The position numbers and the translations under genes were made by a program. The notes beneath the pieces are model-generated. The model worked only from the letters and a program-made list of their open reading frames with translations. It was not told the origin of the DNA and searched no databases. From the NCBI GenBank assembly GCA_000310025.1, contig FN649749.1, positions 1,467,412-1,528,649 of the forward strand: a stretch of DNA of 61,238 nt, read 5' to 3'. The stretch is from Ectocarpus siliculosus. Taxonomy: Eukaryota > Sar > Phaeophyceae > Ectocarpales > Ectocarpaceae. This document shows, piece by piece, positions 32,540-43,924 of this stretch. Position 1 is the stretch's first letter, and the number at the start of each line of letters is the position of its first letter.

Positions 32540-35229
32540 TTTTGATGCTCAGATAAACATCCACTTTAATGCCTCCACATTACCTCCTCCCCAACAACCT
32601 CTTTCTTCTGCTTTAAATTTGCGTTGTACGGTATCATCAAGGCATTATGACAACTACACGCTCTTACATCCATCTCCCCAATAATTTCATTCTGCCGCCA
32701 GCGCAGGCACCCTACCGCCTGCACCATCACCGACATCATCACGGCCATCACCGTCGCGCTTCAGCATTAAGAAGCTCGAGACCTGCGTACAAGGCTGCAA
32801 ACGAAACCATACCTTCCGCAGTGGTAATCGGCAACAACCACCAGGGCCGTAAAGAGGCAACGTAAGGGGCAACGATGACCAGAGGCGGGAGGCGTCAACT
32901 CTTTCACCGTCAACTAGCGGCAACGCAGTCGAACCATTGCGTTCGGTGTTCGTTCTTACTTTGTCTAAATGTTGTATGTAGGTGTTCGACTCCTTTCACA
33001 ATGTGAGGGATACCGCATATCGGCGTCATTAGAGGGGGACATTAGAGAAGGGCGCGACCCTAGAGCGGATCGACACTGAAGAAGTTAGAATATGACCATT
33101 CGAGCGGGACGACACTGAAGAAGTTAGAATATTAGCTCCAGAACATTAGAGGGGGATAATAGAGAAAGGCGCGACACTGAAGAAGTTTGAATATGAGACC
33201 TAGGCGGCAACACACCATCAACCAACGGCAATACCGTCGAACAATTGCAGTTTTCGTTCTGTCTTTGGCCCCTTTGGGGAGGATATTGGCCACCGCAAAG
33301 CCACTTAGAGAACGTTGCCTGAGAGTGTGACTACGTTCTTACCGGCGCAAGAATAGGGAGGCGACCGTAGCTTACATCTCCTTTTCGTCCGCACCGGGCG
33401 AAGCTAGACAAAAATTTACGTACACGCAACTCTTTTGGCTTCATGTTACACCGGGAACGACACATTTCTCGAATACAACGCGAACATCTTCACACCGTTC
33501 ATTCGGTCACCCTGCGGCTTCATGCCCTTGGTATGCTGTGCACAGCCTTCACACCTTCCCATTAAGCCTATTACTGAGGACGAGGGCGCATCTGCGCCCG
33601 AAGTCCGGAGCCCTTGTATATATAACATGATTGTGTCCCAAAGTGAACAAAGTCAAACGATTCCTAAACGCTGAGAGCAACCGCTTGTTAGCAACTGAGA
33701 CGTTAAGGTTTCCAAGCCAACGCTGTGGGTCGCGGGGAGTCTGCGACGTCTCGGTAGCCTCTACACGCAGATGACCAACACACAGCGACGCCTCCTTGGC
33801 GAAAACGCTTCGGCGTGCAACCAGTGGATTTCTTGATTCCCGTAAGGTTGCGAGGGAACGCACCATTTGGTGGTATCGCACGTACCGGTCATGTCGAATC
33901 CCACGCCAGAAAAAACGGAAACGAAAGATCAAATCGACTATTGCTCGGGGATCAGCGATATCGCACGGGGGTGCGATATCACCTATACCGAGTGCCCCGA
34001 GTGGTTCTGGAACGACACTCATTGCACCGGAGGTACCTCGCGATTTTTTCGCGTGAAATGTGTGTCGTGGTACGTATCGGACATCGATCACAAAAAAAAA
34101 CACGATGCACGGCCAATCTCGAGGAGCGGACAAAGCTCAAGCCTTTCGTCGAACGGGGTACGACCAAAACAGCAGAGGAAAAACGGGGAAAACCCAATAA
34201 CTAGTACAGGTACATCACGCGAAAACCTAAATACGACACGAGGAGAGCGAAGACCGGCACTGTTGTCGTCGATCCGAGAGCAGCGAAGGGCCGAAAGAAA
34301 CGACCGCCAGGAAAAACAAACACTCACCACACCTAGCTTAGACAGCGGCCAACCTTCGAGATGTTTGTCGAATGGATGTGGAGCAACCAAAGGGCAGGGG
34401 GGAACATGAACCAGAGCTGACAGGGCCATGAAAAACTACCTTAAACGCCATGGAAAAACGGCAATCAAACGCGTCACGCAGAACTCACCACCAAAGGAAA
34501 CAAATTTCGACACTCTTATCGGATGGGGTTGGCAAAACAATCGGTGAACAGGTCAACAGAACACATCGTGCGGGGAATTTGACACAGACGAAACACAAGT
34601 TCGAGACTCTTGTCAGATAGGGTTGGCGAAGAAGGTTGGGAAACGAATAAAATAGCAGACCGATCTGCCGGAGCGACAACAGGCCAAGGGTCGTACAAAG
34701 GCAATCAGCGGCGCCCAGCTCGGTTGAAACCACGGGGCAACTATGAAAAAAGGGCGACAATTCCGAGAAATAGAAATGCAACGCAACAGTCTAGCTCGAA
34801 AAGGAAAGATCGACCGAGCGGCATAATGAGGGCAAGTAGAACGCCGGAAAGGACCTGACAAGAAAAGTTCCGCGAGGGGCTATCTTGAAAGTAACAAGAG
34901 GGGCCAGGCGTCCGGAATAAAAGTGGGATGTGATTCCCGGCTCAGAGCAGCAAGCGGGGAAGCATGCATTGTAAGGTACGCGTAATAAACACAGAAAAAC
35001 GGCAGAAATGGCCAAACGAGGACGCGATCACCCAGCTCAGAAATTGAGCGAGGTCGCCCGCCACAGAGTGATAGACGACGTTGCCTTTTGACGTTCGGAT
35101 TCTGGCATCTTGGATGAATCATCACCCGCCTTTGTTTCGCCGCAACATCTCAAACAAATGAACATAAAGGATGTCCCACCCCACGAGCTATCCCTCAAGA
35201 CCGGTGCCTTGGCGATGATACTATACTAT
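32540..35229. other. Interior of the Helitron region without recognisable coding
   Basis: 33020-33200 has repeated GACACTGAAGAAGTTAGAATAT and ATTAGAGGGGGA motifs. 33957-33980 is a perfect hairpin (GATATCGCAC...GTGCGATATC) inside weaker CTCGGGG...CCCCGAG arms. 34505-34640 has a two-copy block (CGACACTCTTATCGGATGGG / CGAGACTCTTGTCAGATAGG). The long open frame on the minus strand at 33549-34133 has no recognisable features. Confidence 0.55.
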
Positions 35230-35665
35230 TATGTAATCTCAACTTTTCGGAGGCCTAGGTGAACGGTCTATCTTGCATCCTCCGTCTGCGTTCCCCAAAC
35301 AGTAGTGCAATCCAGGCTGAGATCCTAGCAGACGATACACCTCATCCAATTGTCATTCCTAGAATTTTCTTCGAAGCAAAGGTCCGAAAATCAGGCATTA
35401 TTTTCATGAGTACGCAATTTCCACTTCGTGCGGTCTATTCCATGACCATAAAGAAAGAGCCAACGCCAGACTCTTTCCCAAATCGGCCTAGACTTGAGGT
35501 CCTCGCCCTACGCTTATGGCCAGCTCTACGTTGCCCTTAGTAGAGCTCAGAACCGAGACTCAATAATGTGCCTTCTCCCTCACACGCAAGCCGTCGACGG
35601 TCTCCCCTTCACGGAAAATGTTGTATTAGCCCGTTTCACCGTTGCTGCTACCGGTGACACATGAA
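35230..35665 (+). pseudogene. Helitron PIF1-like helicase C-terminus, frameshifted
   Basis: Reads VNGLSCILRLRS, ILADD--HPIVIPRI and STQFPLRAVYSMTI, then after a frameshift near 35450-35490 continues DLRSSPYAYGQLYVALSRAQNRDSI (written here in parts: DLRSSPYAYG, QLYVALSRA). VNG, IPRI, QFP-R, AMTI-like and the YVALSR box are helicase motifs V/VI of the PIF1/Helitron family. The frame ends after ENVVLARF. Confidence 0.82.
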
Positions 35666-35807
35666 ACTCCACCTCACCACCTATCTATCTTGACTCTACC
35701 TGCTCCCTGTAAGCCTAACCCACCTACTCCGTCGAACCCTCCACCTCTCCCGCCCCAATCCACCCACTCCACTACCGCCGCCTACGCCACCTTCCCCACC
35801 TCCTCAG

Positions 35808-36092
35808 TGGTTGCTTCAACACGAAATAGGCGATGGTTCATGCGGATTTAAAGCTTTCGCACGTCGATTTTATGGAAACCCAGAATTCCTCTACCAAATC
35901 GGACTCCAACTACAGTCACTAAATCGTGACAACCAGCACTTCCAAATCTATAATGACATTGGTCTCGAGATCATTAATGTGATTCGGGCAATGCCCTTCA
36001 CGTATAGTTCTCTCGACAACTATATACACAAAATTTCCGCGCCACATATGTACATGGGGCAACCAGGGAGAATGCTGCAAACCGCATCTTAA
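35808..36092 (+). pseudogene. OTU-like cysteine protease domain fragment at Helitron 3' side
   Basis: The frame reads WLLQHEIGDGSCGFKAFARRFYGN, here in parts: EIGDGSCGFKAF then ARRFYGNPEF. The D-G-x-C-x-F-x-A/S signature matches the OTU catalytic Asp/Cys region (usual form GDGNCLFRAL). It is followed by an alpha-helical part and ends at 36092 without the catalytic His region, so it is truncated. Some Helitrons are known to carry OTU domains, which fits its position after the helicase. Confidence 0.7.
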
Positions 36093-36186
36093 ACACTCCC
36101 ATCAACGTTCACTTCGACTCCAACACCTTACTTACCACCACCTACCGCTGCAAATCCCAACGATATATATTTCGGCAATGCTATAT

Positions 36187-36202
36187 GCGCCGGTACCGGC
36201 GC
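36187..36202. repeat. Perfect 16-bp palindrome GCGCCGGTACCGGCGC
   Basis: A perfect inverted repeat, with a second half-copy (GCGCCGGTACC) at about 36215. Placed after the OTU fragment it could be the Helitron terminal hairpin, though the bases after it (AAAATCTTAA) are not a clean CTRR end. Confidence 0.6.
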
Positions 36203-36224
36203 AAAATCTTAACCGCGCCGGTAC

Positions 36225-37325
36225 CCTTAACTACGCTTGTAGACCTTTGATCGAATTCAAACAACTTGCGCTGTGTAGCTATGGCCCACAGCTATTACGC
36301 GAGCCATTCGGCGTGCGAATCCACCCCGTGGTTGCAGAGTTATGCTCGAAAAAGGGGGCTCAGCAGGATCGCAGCAGGAACGAATCCGGCCGTAACTCCA
36401 CTCTCAGACCTCTAATGAACACCAAACAAGTTGTGCTGTGTTGCTACGTTCCGCAGCTATCATTCGAGCTATTGGCTGCACCGATCAGCTCAGTAGTCGC
36501 AGAGATAACGCCGAAAAGGGGGCTCAGCAGCATCGCAGCGGGGGATGTCAGGCACGATTCCAGCCGTATCTCAGCCCCCAAAGCGCTAATGGACATCAAA
36601 CAAGCTGCGCTGTGTTGCCATGGCCCACAGCTATCATTCGAGCCGTCGGTTGCACCAATCGGCCGAGTGGTTGCAGAGGTATGCCTACCCACGGGGGTAC
36701 CGTGACGCCAGAAGTGGTGGCGTAGTAAAGGCTTATCTGCGCCACCACCCTCAACTTGCACGAGAGACAATGGATCGACACCAAACAAGCTGCGCTGTGT
36801 TGCCATGACCCACAGCTATCATTCGAGCAGTCGGTCGCACCAATCGGCCGAGTGGTTGCAGAGGTATGCCTACCCACGGAGGTACCGTGACGCCAGAAGT
36901 GGTGGCGCAGTTAAGGCTTATCTGCGCCACCACCCTCAACTTGCACGAGAGACAATGGATCGACACCAAACAAGCTGCGCTGTGTTGCCCTGACCCACAG
37001 CTATCATTCGAGCAGTCGGTCGCACCAATCGGCCCAGTGGTTGCAGAGGTATGCCTACCCACGGAGGTACCGTGACGCCAGAGGTGGTGGCGCAGTTAAG
37101 GCTTATCTGCGCCACCACCCGTACCTTGCACGACAGGCCATAGATCGACACCAAACAAGCTGCGCTGTGTTGCCATGGCCCACAGCTATCATTCGAGCCG
37201 TCGGTCGCACCAATCGGCCCAGTGGTTGCAGAGGTATGCCAACCCACGGGGGTACCGTGACGCCAGAAGTGGTGGCGCAGTTAAGGCTTATCTGCGCCAC
37301 CACCCTCAACTTGCACGAGAGACAA
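36225..37325. repeat. Tandem array, about 185-bp period (about six units)
   Basis: CAAACAA-TTG/CTG-GCTGTGT followed by CACAGCTAT recurs near 36264, 36423, 36599, 36784, 36969 and 37154. The last units are almost identical with a 185-bp period (GGTGGCGCAGTTAAGGCTTATCTGCGCCACC, itself an inverted repeat, shown here as GGTGGCGCAG...CTGCGCCACC). The first units are diverged and shorter. The array ends at GAGAGACAA near 37325. Several frames stay open, but no protein feature is convincing. Confidence 0.9.
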
Positions 37326-37696
37326 GTTGTTTTCGGTGGCCAAGAGATCTGGGGTGAAGAAGAAGCTGTCCCTTTGCGCTCTTTGGGATCAACTTCAAAG
37401 TGTGCACCAGATGCTGGACATTGAGCACGGCAGGCGAGTTGAAGAGTCCAACCCCTGTTCCTGTTCCTGGTTGTATTAGATAGCGATCAACGTATTGTCT
37501 GTCGCTGGTATTTGAGATATGTTCAAGTACCGTTCTCTCTACAGTCATGCAAGTTCGACGGTGATGTACGCACCAGCAGGAACTGCACATGTTCTCGTAG
37601 GCCACAATCACACGACATGCACTCTCAGTCAAAATCATGAATTCTTCGTCGGAATAGGTTGGGAGCCGAAGCCATTGCTGCGGGAAGACATTCCAG

Positions 37697-39114
37697 ATCA
37701 ACGACCTGGATGCGTTCTTTGCCCCCATCAAGGTGGAGCTCGAGCGCGTCGGCGGCAGCCAGTACTGCCAGAGGGTGAGACGTCTGCCGCATCCATTTGT
37801 TTTGCTTCGCATTCTTTCGGAGACTTAGGCACATGCCTGACGCATCTACACGACGCCTGCTGCTAACGCCGCCGAAAGTACATGTGCACAGTTGACAAGA
37901 TGCACTCTCCTCGTGTAAGCTTATCCCTTCGCAATAATGATTGCATGCCAATGTTGACTTGTCAGAACATCCCCCCCCCCCTATCCTGGATGCTGCAGGA
38001 CCGAAGAGACGCGCTATTAGGCGGATCTCTGTCATACGATGTAGAGGTCGTCAAGACGGGCTCTGCCGACGACGACGACCTCCCCCTTGACATGGGCGAG
38101 AGCTTGCTTCGTCAAAAAATCCAAGACTGTCAGCAACGCTTCAACGCCTTCGCCGAAGCGCCAGCCGACACTGACCTCGATCTAGACATAAGGGTTGGGC
38201 CCGGTGATCAATCGGCGGAGGACAACAGCCAGTGGGCGCGTACCTCCATGACGGCATTTCTTGCGGTAGTCGCTGGCGTTCCGATCCACACCATTGCCGC
38301 CGTGCGATACAACCTCTCAGCTAGGAAGCCAGGCCACGTGTTGGTATTCGGCGCCGACAACTTCCACCTGTGCTCCTGCATGAGGCTTTTGCGTCATGGC
38401 CTACCATGCAGGCACTTCTTCGCCGTGCTACGTAGTTTCATCGGCGGCAACTGCCGCGGAGTGACGCTAAATCACACATACGACGGGAACAGTGTGCACA
38501 ACCGTTGGAGGAAGTCGCCCGACGGGAGCGATGAGCGATGGACCGTCCCCGGGGTGTTGGACCAGACAGGGCACGGCGAAGGAAGAGACGGATGTGGGTT
38601 CCACGAAGAGGGCGGCTGCTTCTGGGGTCCCACGTACGACGACGTCAACGACGGTGATGGCGTGCACCCATCGGAACGATCGCAATAGGCAGCTTCCCAA
38701 CGACAGGATTGGGACAAGCGCCGCTTGTTCGCGAGTCTGTTGGCGAAGAGCAAGGCATCCGTCAGCGAAATAGTGCAGACGGTTCCGCACGACACGGCCC
38801 TGGAGATGGGAGAATCACGTGCCAAACACGCCAAGTTCCTCTTGCATGAGTACACCAGTCAACCGAAGGCCAAGAACCCAGCGCAAGTCACTGGCAAAGG
38901 GCGACCTAAAGGGTCGAAAAACGTAGCTTCGGCTAGGGGAAACGGTGGAGGGGGGAAAGGCGTGTCTGATCCTGCTCAGACAGTCGGTAACCCCGAGGCG
39001 CGGCATAACGGCAGCCGTAGAGAGAAAAGGCACAGATCCTCGGACGAGCCTAAGTCCGGGTTTCAGAGCAAGAAAGGTCGAACAAATCGTACGACCCATG
39101 AGTCCAAACCCTAG
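37697..39114 (+). pseudogene. SWIM zinc-finger protein fragment (MULE/FAR1-like C-terminal half), in-frame TAG
   Basis: Exon 37697-37774 (phase 0 at both ends, INDLDAFFAPIKVELERVGG) joins exon 37999 onward across a 224-bp intron. The second exon carries an acidic linker, then a SWIM zinc finger C-x-C-x(n)-C-x-H in LCSCMRLLRHGLPCRHFFAV (Cys from 38371). A TAG at 38686-38688 interrupts. The same frame continues from 38689 with DKRRLFASLLAKSKASV and an AT-hook-like GRPKGSKN and ends at 39112-39114. SWIM fingers after a transposase core are typical of Mutator-like transposases and FAR1-type proteins. The DDE core is missing upstream, where the tandem array ends, so this is a truncated copy. Confidence 0.68.
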
Positions 39115-41714
39115 CCGTTGTCAGTGGTTCGCCCAAATTTGGTTTGTTGGCCGTGTTGAAGCAAGGAGGAAAAGTTGGTGTATTGGCGGTTCACGCCGGT
39201 AACGGGCGAACAGGAGTTGTCTTCAACGCTGGACTCGTACCTCGGGGTTGTGTTGCTCCGTTTGGTGGTTTAGGGCGCCATGGAATGGAAAGGTTGGCGA
39301 TGAGCATGGGTAGCCTCCCTATAGGTCGTCGACAACGCCGAATCGTTTCGTCCATTTTTCTGCTTCGAGTACATGTGATCACTTTTGCTTTGCTCGTGTT
39401 GATGTAAACAAGTTAGCATTCTTGTCCCTCTGTTTTCAGGATAACATCAATCCGGCCTAGAACGTCTTTGGGGACCTCAAAAGAGCTACTGTGGTAGCTC
39501 GATCTGTAGGGATCTGATCTGTCCCCTGTGTGATATATTGATACAACCAACCAAATGTGGTAGGGGCGTGTGCAAACCTTCCGCTACTTATGTTTCTCAC
39601 GTGTGTTTCGCAGCAATTTTCCCTACCATCGTACAATCCAAATCGATTTGCAAAAGTAGGGGGGAAGTTTGGTGAATCGTTTTTCACGGAGAACTGAGAT
39701 CCATTTACCATACATAAACTGACCGATGTCTGCACACTAAAAACATACAGCGGCACAACTCACATCACCTAGTATAGTATGTAGTACTCACATCACCCAC
39801 GGCTTTCCCAGCACAAGGATTGCCTTGAACGGGATTCGCCACTAATATGGCGATGGTGAGGGTCAACAATATGTTGCTAAGAGTTGCCGAAGTGCCCCGC
39901 ATGGTGGGTTCGTGGTATACCTGTGACCAGGAGGAGGTTGCGAACAAGCGTGCGCTGTTGTGTTGCGGTGCAAAGTAGAATATGGCTGAGGGGTGCCAAA
40001 CAAATGTTTCGATATGAAGATAACTAATTGTATGGCGAATATTTCACTCTCTCCCACGTCCACCACTCCCACCCCTTCCTAAATGGCGGGCGGCCAGGCT
40101 GACATGGGAGGAATGTGAGGGAGTGAGTAGGCGCACTGTCAGCACCCGCGCGTGCCTCCTTGGAGGGGCCGGGGCAGGTTTTCTTAGCGGTTGGATTGAG
40201 GAGAAGTTTGTCCGACCATGAGCGAGAAGGACTACGTCGGCATCATCTACTGTGGGCCTTGTGTTAAGACCCTGCAGGCAGAACATACTCATTCGGAGGA
40301 CTCAGCGCGCGCACCCGTCTACGGGGCTCGATGTGTTACCTGCCGAAGAAAACAAATATCTGCAAGACAACAAAAACCGATAGAAGTATTTCTCAACTCT
40401 CTGACGGACACACCATCCGGTCACGCAGACTAACCTCTGCAGTGCTCACTCTGCACACTAGTCACACTACGGCGGCATTGTTCCTTGTCTCGTTTCCGTG
40501 CACTGTTTGATTGCGGATGAGCAACTAACTGCTGCCAGACGACCAGTTGTGAGCGTGAGGGAGACAACACAATTTTTCATCGTAGACCATCAAAGATTTG
40601 TCTTTGACAACCGCATCTCGACACACCCTTGACTTCCGACATAACAACCTCAGATGGCACACTCTCACATTCTGGTAGGACGAGGCGAAAAAGTGTCTCA
40701 CCTTTGGCAGCAACCCGAGTGTCCGACCGGGATCTCTTGTGGCAGCTGGAGATGTGTGAAGTAGGGGTCGTGGAGGAAAAAGTGCCGAGAGAGAACTTGT
40801 TCGGAACTTTAACACACGTAGAGAGAAGGAGATGATCCCATCTGGAAGGAGATCATCCTACGTGGAAGGAGATATGGTATTTGGACCCTTGGGCTAAGAT
40901 ACCACCTGGGCTGGTAATCGTTTGCTAATATCCCGATCACCTCCCCAGATTCCCGGTATTCCGACATTCGGCACGTAGCGGTACGATGGTTAGTAACACC
41001 GGCAAGCGATGTGCAAGCGTCCCCGCCCTTGCTCAGTGTTGCCTTGGAGTGAGCGATACCCAGCGACTGAGATAGAAAGGAACGATGAGGAAATGGACTA
41101 AAGCGAAGCGGCTCCAACCTGCACACAGTGGTCGGACTAGTTTCACACGGCAATATCGTCACACTTGCCGTCGTCGGCAGGACTTGTACAAACATTTTCG
41201 GGTGCCTTTCCTGCGATATTTGGGGCTATCACAGCGTCACACCGTCGTCCTTCGTGGCGTTCTTGCAATAGTTAACCCCCCCTCCCCGATTTCCCTCGGC
41301 GTTTGCCATCGGGGTTGGGTTTTCGTCGCTTGGCACGACGTTGTAAAACAAGCCGATCACTTCGTGAACTCGGCAACCAGGTTACCGTTTTTTGTTTTTG
41401 CCTCTGTGTTATTTTTATGCGGTGACCATCATGGTGGTCGAGTAGATCATGTTGTGCGGGGTCGAGAACCCTCACTCCGCGCAAAGGGGATGATCGCACC
41501 ACGTTGTATTAAGATTGGTTAAGCACCGTCGAGGTAGTCACACAGTCCTTTTAACTGTCTCTGGAAGTGAAAGTGCAAGAAAATAAATTAAGTCATACGC
41601 AGCTGTCATCCGTATGCAAGGAAGTAAGCACAAGATGCCGAACACCCTTAGCAGGATGCAGCTCACCCTTCATGCGACTCGCCAAATACCTCACGGCGCT
41701 TCGCGCTTGGTGAT

Positions 41715-41837
41715 GTGAGAGCCTGGTCCGGTGAGAACCCGGCGTGCTCCGTCCCGGCTTTGTAGGGATGCGAGGTCAATGGTCAAACGACTACGGCATG
41801 CACGACTATGAGTACACCCCCCCCCCCCCCCCCCCCC
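41715..41837 (-). repeat. SINE-like repeat, subfamily 2, with 21-bp poly-C end
   Basis: Matches 60262-60375: CTCCGTCCCGGC-TT, AGGG-TGCGAGG-GTCAATGGT, CGACTACGGCATG-CACG, then a long C run (about 41817-41837). On the minus strand GCCGTAGTCG-T-ACCATTGACC looks like a tRNA D-arm/A box and GGGTTCTCACC like a B box. Confidence 0.62.
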
Positions 41838-42517
41838 GGTCTTTCCTCTTCTTTAGAGTACCTGTCATGCCATCGAGCAAGGTCTCGTTCTCCTGGATCA
41901 TGCGCCCTATCATCCGGATCCCCCTTGAGCATCGTCATGGTTTCCCGCCTCCGTGCGGGATACCATACGTGCCACGCCAGCGAAGGTGCATTTTCGGATC
42001 AGCCAACGCTCTCCTGCGCGACGTTCACCGTTGGCGCCGCCGCCAGGGTCGCCGCCGGCTACTTCAGGCCGCCGCTTCTGCCGACCGCACTAGCAAGGAA
42101 GCAACGTGGGGTGTGTGGGCGGAGAAAAAGCAATGGGGTCGGAGCGCCACGTCCACCAGAAGAGAGTAGCAGGCCCGCGAGCCAGGGTACTATGTCGTGG
42201 TTGCCCTGTGGAACACACTCGTACTAATACGATAAGCACCATAGGTATTCAATGGAAGAAGCATGAGGACAGAAGATATGTGCGAGCAAGCATTCAGGAG
42301 GAAAGGAAGGAGGGCAGCGTGCGGAGCCCTTGTCCCTTCCGGTTACAAGCACACAATAGAGGAAAGTATAACAAATGGTCCGTCTTCTACAGAGTATCCC
42401 CCGACACCGTTCGGGCTGAGAGTGGTGTCTGCGACCGCAAAGTATAACTGCTACGGTAACATGTGAACGCTTGAGGTTGTGCGCTACACCGGATTACTAC
42501 ATAGGTACAGTACAACG

Positions 42518-42700
42518 ATGGATCGGGTGGGAGAGCGTGGGGCGGCGGAGGTACTAAACATCGGTGCGAAACTCATCAGGGACTGGCGTAGGAAGGAGAG
42601 GGAGCCAGACGACGAACTAGACACCTCCAGCGACAACGATTCGTCGCTATTGCCTCCAGCACACAATGATGTCATCTTCGTCTTAAACACGGAAAAATAA
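42518..42700 (+). CDS. Small acidic hypothetical protein (60 residues)
   Basis: ATG at 42518, TAA at 42698-42700. The composition is protein-like: a helical start (MDRVGERGAAEVLNIGAKLI), a basic step (RDWRRKERE), then an acidic Ser/Asp tract (DDELDTSSDNDSS) and a hydrophobic end (NDVIFVLN). No family recognised. Short acidic leaders of this type also occur at the start of transposase genes, so it may be a transposon remnant. Confidence 0.35.
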   Translation: MDRVGERGAAEVLNIGAKLIRDWRRKEREPDDELDTSSDNDSSLLPPAHNDVIFVLNTEK

Positions 42701-43518
42701 CATATTTACTCTGGGCGCGTCACTCCGACGCGTTGTGATTTGGTAAGATAATAAAGTCCTCGACAGGCTGCCGCAAAAAAGACTGAAGGTGTTGCTTTCC
42801 CCGGGAGTACAGATTATAGGGAGGGACAAAAAAAGAATCGAAAAAGCAATCACCCCGGGGATACGACAAAAATTTGACGTCTTTTCGCCGAAGTTGGGGG
42901 GGGTATCATATGTACGACATTATTCGTGGGGAGATGGGGGGGTTTGGGCACCACCGTCGATTGGTACTCCGGAGTATATCTACAATATACAAGTAGCCAA
43001 ACAGACCAGAATAGAGTACAAGAGCTTGTCGTCAGGCAAGGTTGGGCGATGAACGTTTTGAGGTACAGTAGTCCACAAGCGATACATCGAGCGTGCAAAT
43101 CTAAAGCAGAGAGGAAAAGTACACAAAAAACACTCCCCACCTTCCGACACTGTAGGTGGATGAGCGTGTGTCTTGGAAATGCTGATGGTGCCCTCCAGTT
43201 TTGCCTCACGACGCAGCAAGGGCACGGATTCAGTGTGGAAGCTTTGGATGCTTGCATTAAAGCATGAGGGCCCGTTGTGGCGAGTCTGCCATAGTCAGCA
43301 AAATATCCTGCCTCGGACAAGCACCTGCTGACGACGGACACACAGAGGATCAAGTTCGGAGTTCAAGTGTTTGTTTTGCGCGAAAAACAGAGAGAAAGTC
43401 TTCTTGACTGCGCACTCTCTGATGTTAAATGTTTACTTCTTTCTTTGTGACAAATTTGCGGTCGTGAAAAACGCGGAGGACACAAAACGCCGTGCCCAAA
43501 AGTAAAGAGCTGACGCAC

Positions 43519-43605
43519 CTTGGTCTCCTTCTCCAACGGACCATCCAGAGTTGCACCGAAAACTGTGGCGATGCACCCCTTTTCAAGCTCGCGCAAAACC
43601 TTCCA
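43519..43605 (-). other. Orphan exon-like segment resembling a kinase glycine loop
   Basis: 29 codons between an acceptor-like TCTGCAG and donor GTGCGT on the minus strand, phase 0 at both ends. It reads WKVLRELEKGCIATVFGA then TLDGPLEKETK. The pattern W-V-x-x-x-L-x-x-G-x-x-A-T-V-F-G resembles the N-lobe start of a protein kinase, although the second loop glycine is replaced. No partner exons were found. It could be a decayed kinase exon or a chance resemblance. Confidence 0.3.
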
Positions 43606-43924
43606 CTGCAGACCCCCCTCCCCCCCCCCTCGTATGACGCCCCTGGCGAAGCGACCGTGGCAACGGGTTGAAGAGCTGTCTTGTATCGCTGCAGTGCTAC
43701 TGCGCCCATGAAACGCACGTTCCCGCCATCTACAGCCGTCTGTCCACAAGATATCGACTTAACTGCCAGGGTTTTCGATTAATTCCTCTGCATTTGTTTC
43801 GCGTGGAAAGGGAATCGGTTGCCTACTTCATTGAGGTTCTAAATCTTTCATCCTTAATATATACAGCATACCTTAACGTCCGTTCGAATCGTCGCCATTC
43901 GTCTTCTGGCTGCTCAAAACACAG

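Larger units (their letters stand above)
31640..36100 (+). mobile_element. Decayed Helitron (rolling-circle transposon) with OTU domain
   Basis: Plus-strand remnants in Helitron order: N-terminal Helitron-like domain (31642-32533), PIF1-type helicase C-terminus (35230-35665) and an OTU-type domain (35808-36092). The HUH Rep nuclease and the helicase N-terminus were not found between them; 32540-35230 appears replaced or eroded. Termini (5' TC, 3' hairpin plus CTRR) were not fixed. A 16-bp palindrome at 36187-36202 is a candidate 3' hairpin. Confidence 0.75.
39115..43924. other. Spacer with one SINE-like copy, a small ORF and an orphan exon
   Basis: No complete gene supported. 39115-41700 shows nothing recognisable. 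41715-41837 is a SINE-like repeat, 42518-42700 a small acidic ORF, and 43519-43605 an exon-like segment on the minus strand. Unseen 5' exons of the gene beginning at 43925 must also lie in this interval or further left. Confidence 0.55.

Noticed and set aside
33549-34133. 194-codon minus-strand frame
   Set aside because: No recognisable motif, overlapping open frames on the other strand, and codon usage unlike nearby exons. It lies in eroded Helitron interior.
36596-37309. Repeat-encoded minus-strand proteins
   Set aside because: Both strands and several frames of the 185-bp array are open. The similarity between these frames only reflects the tandem repetition.
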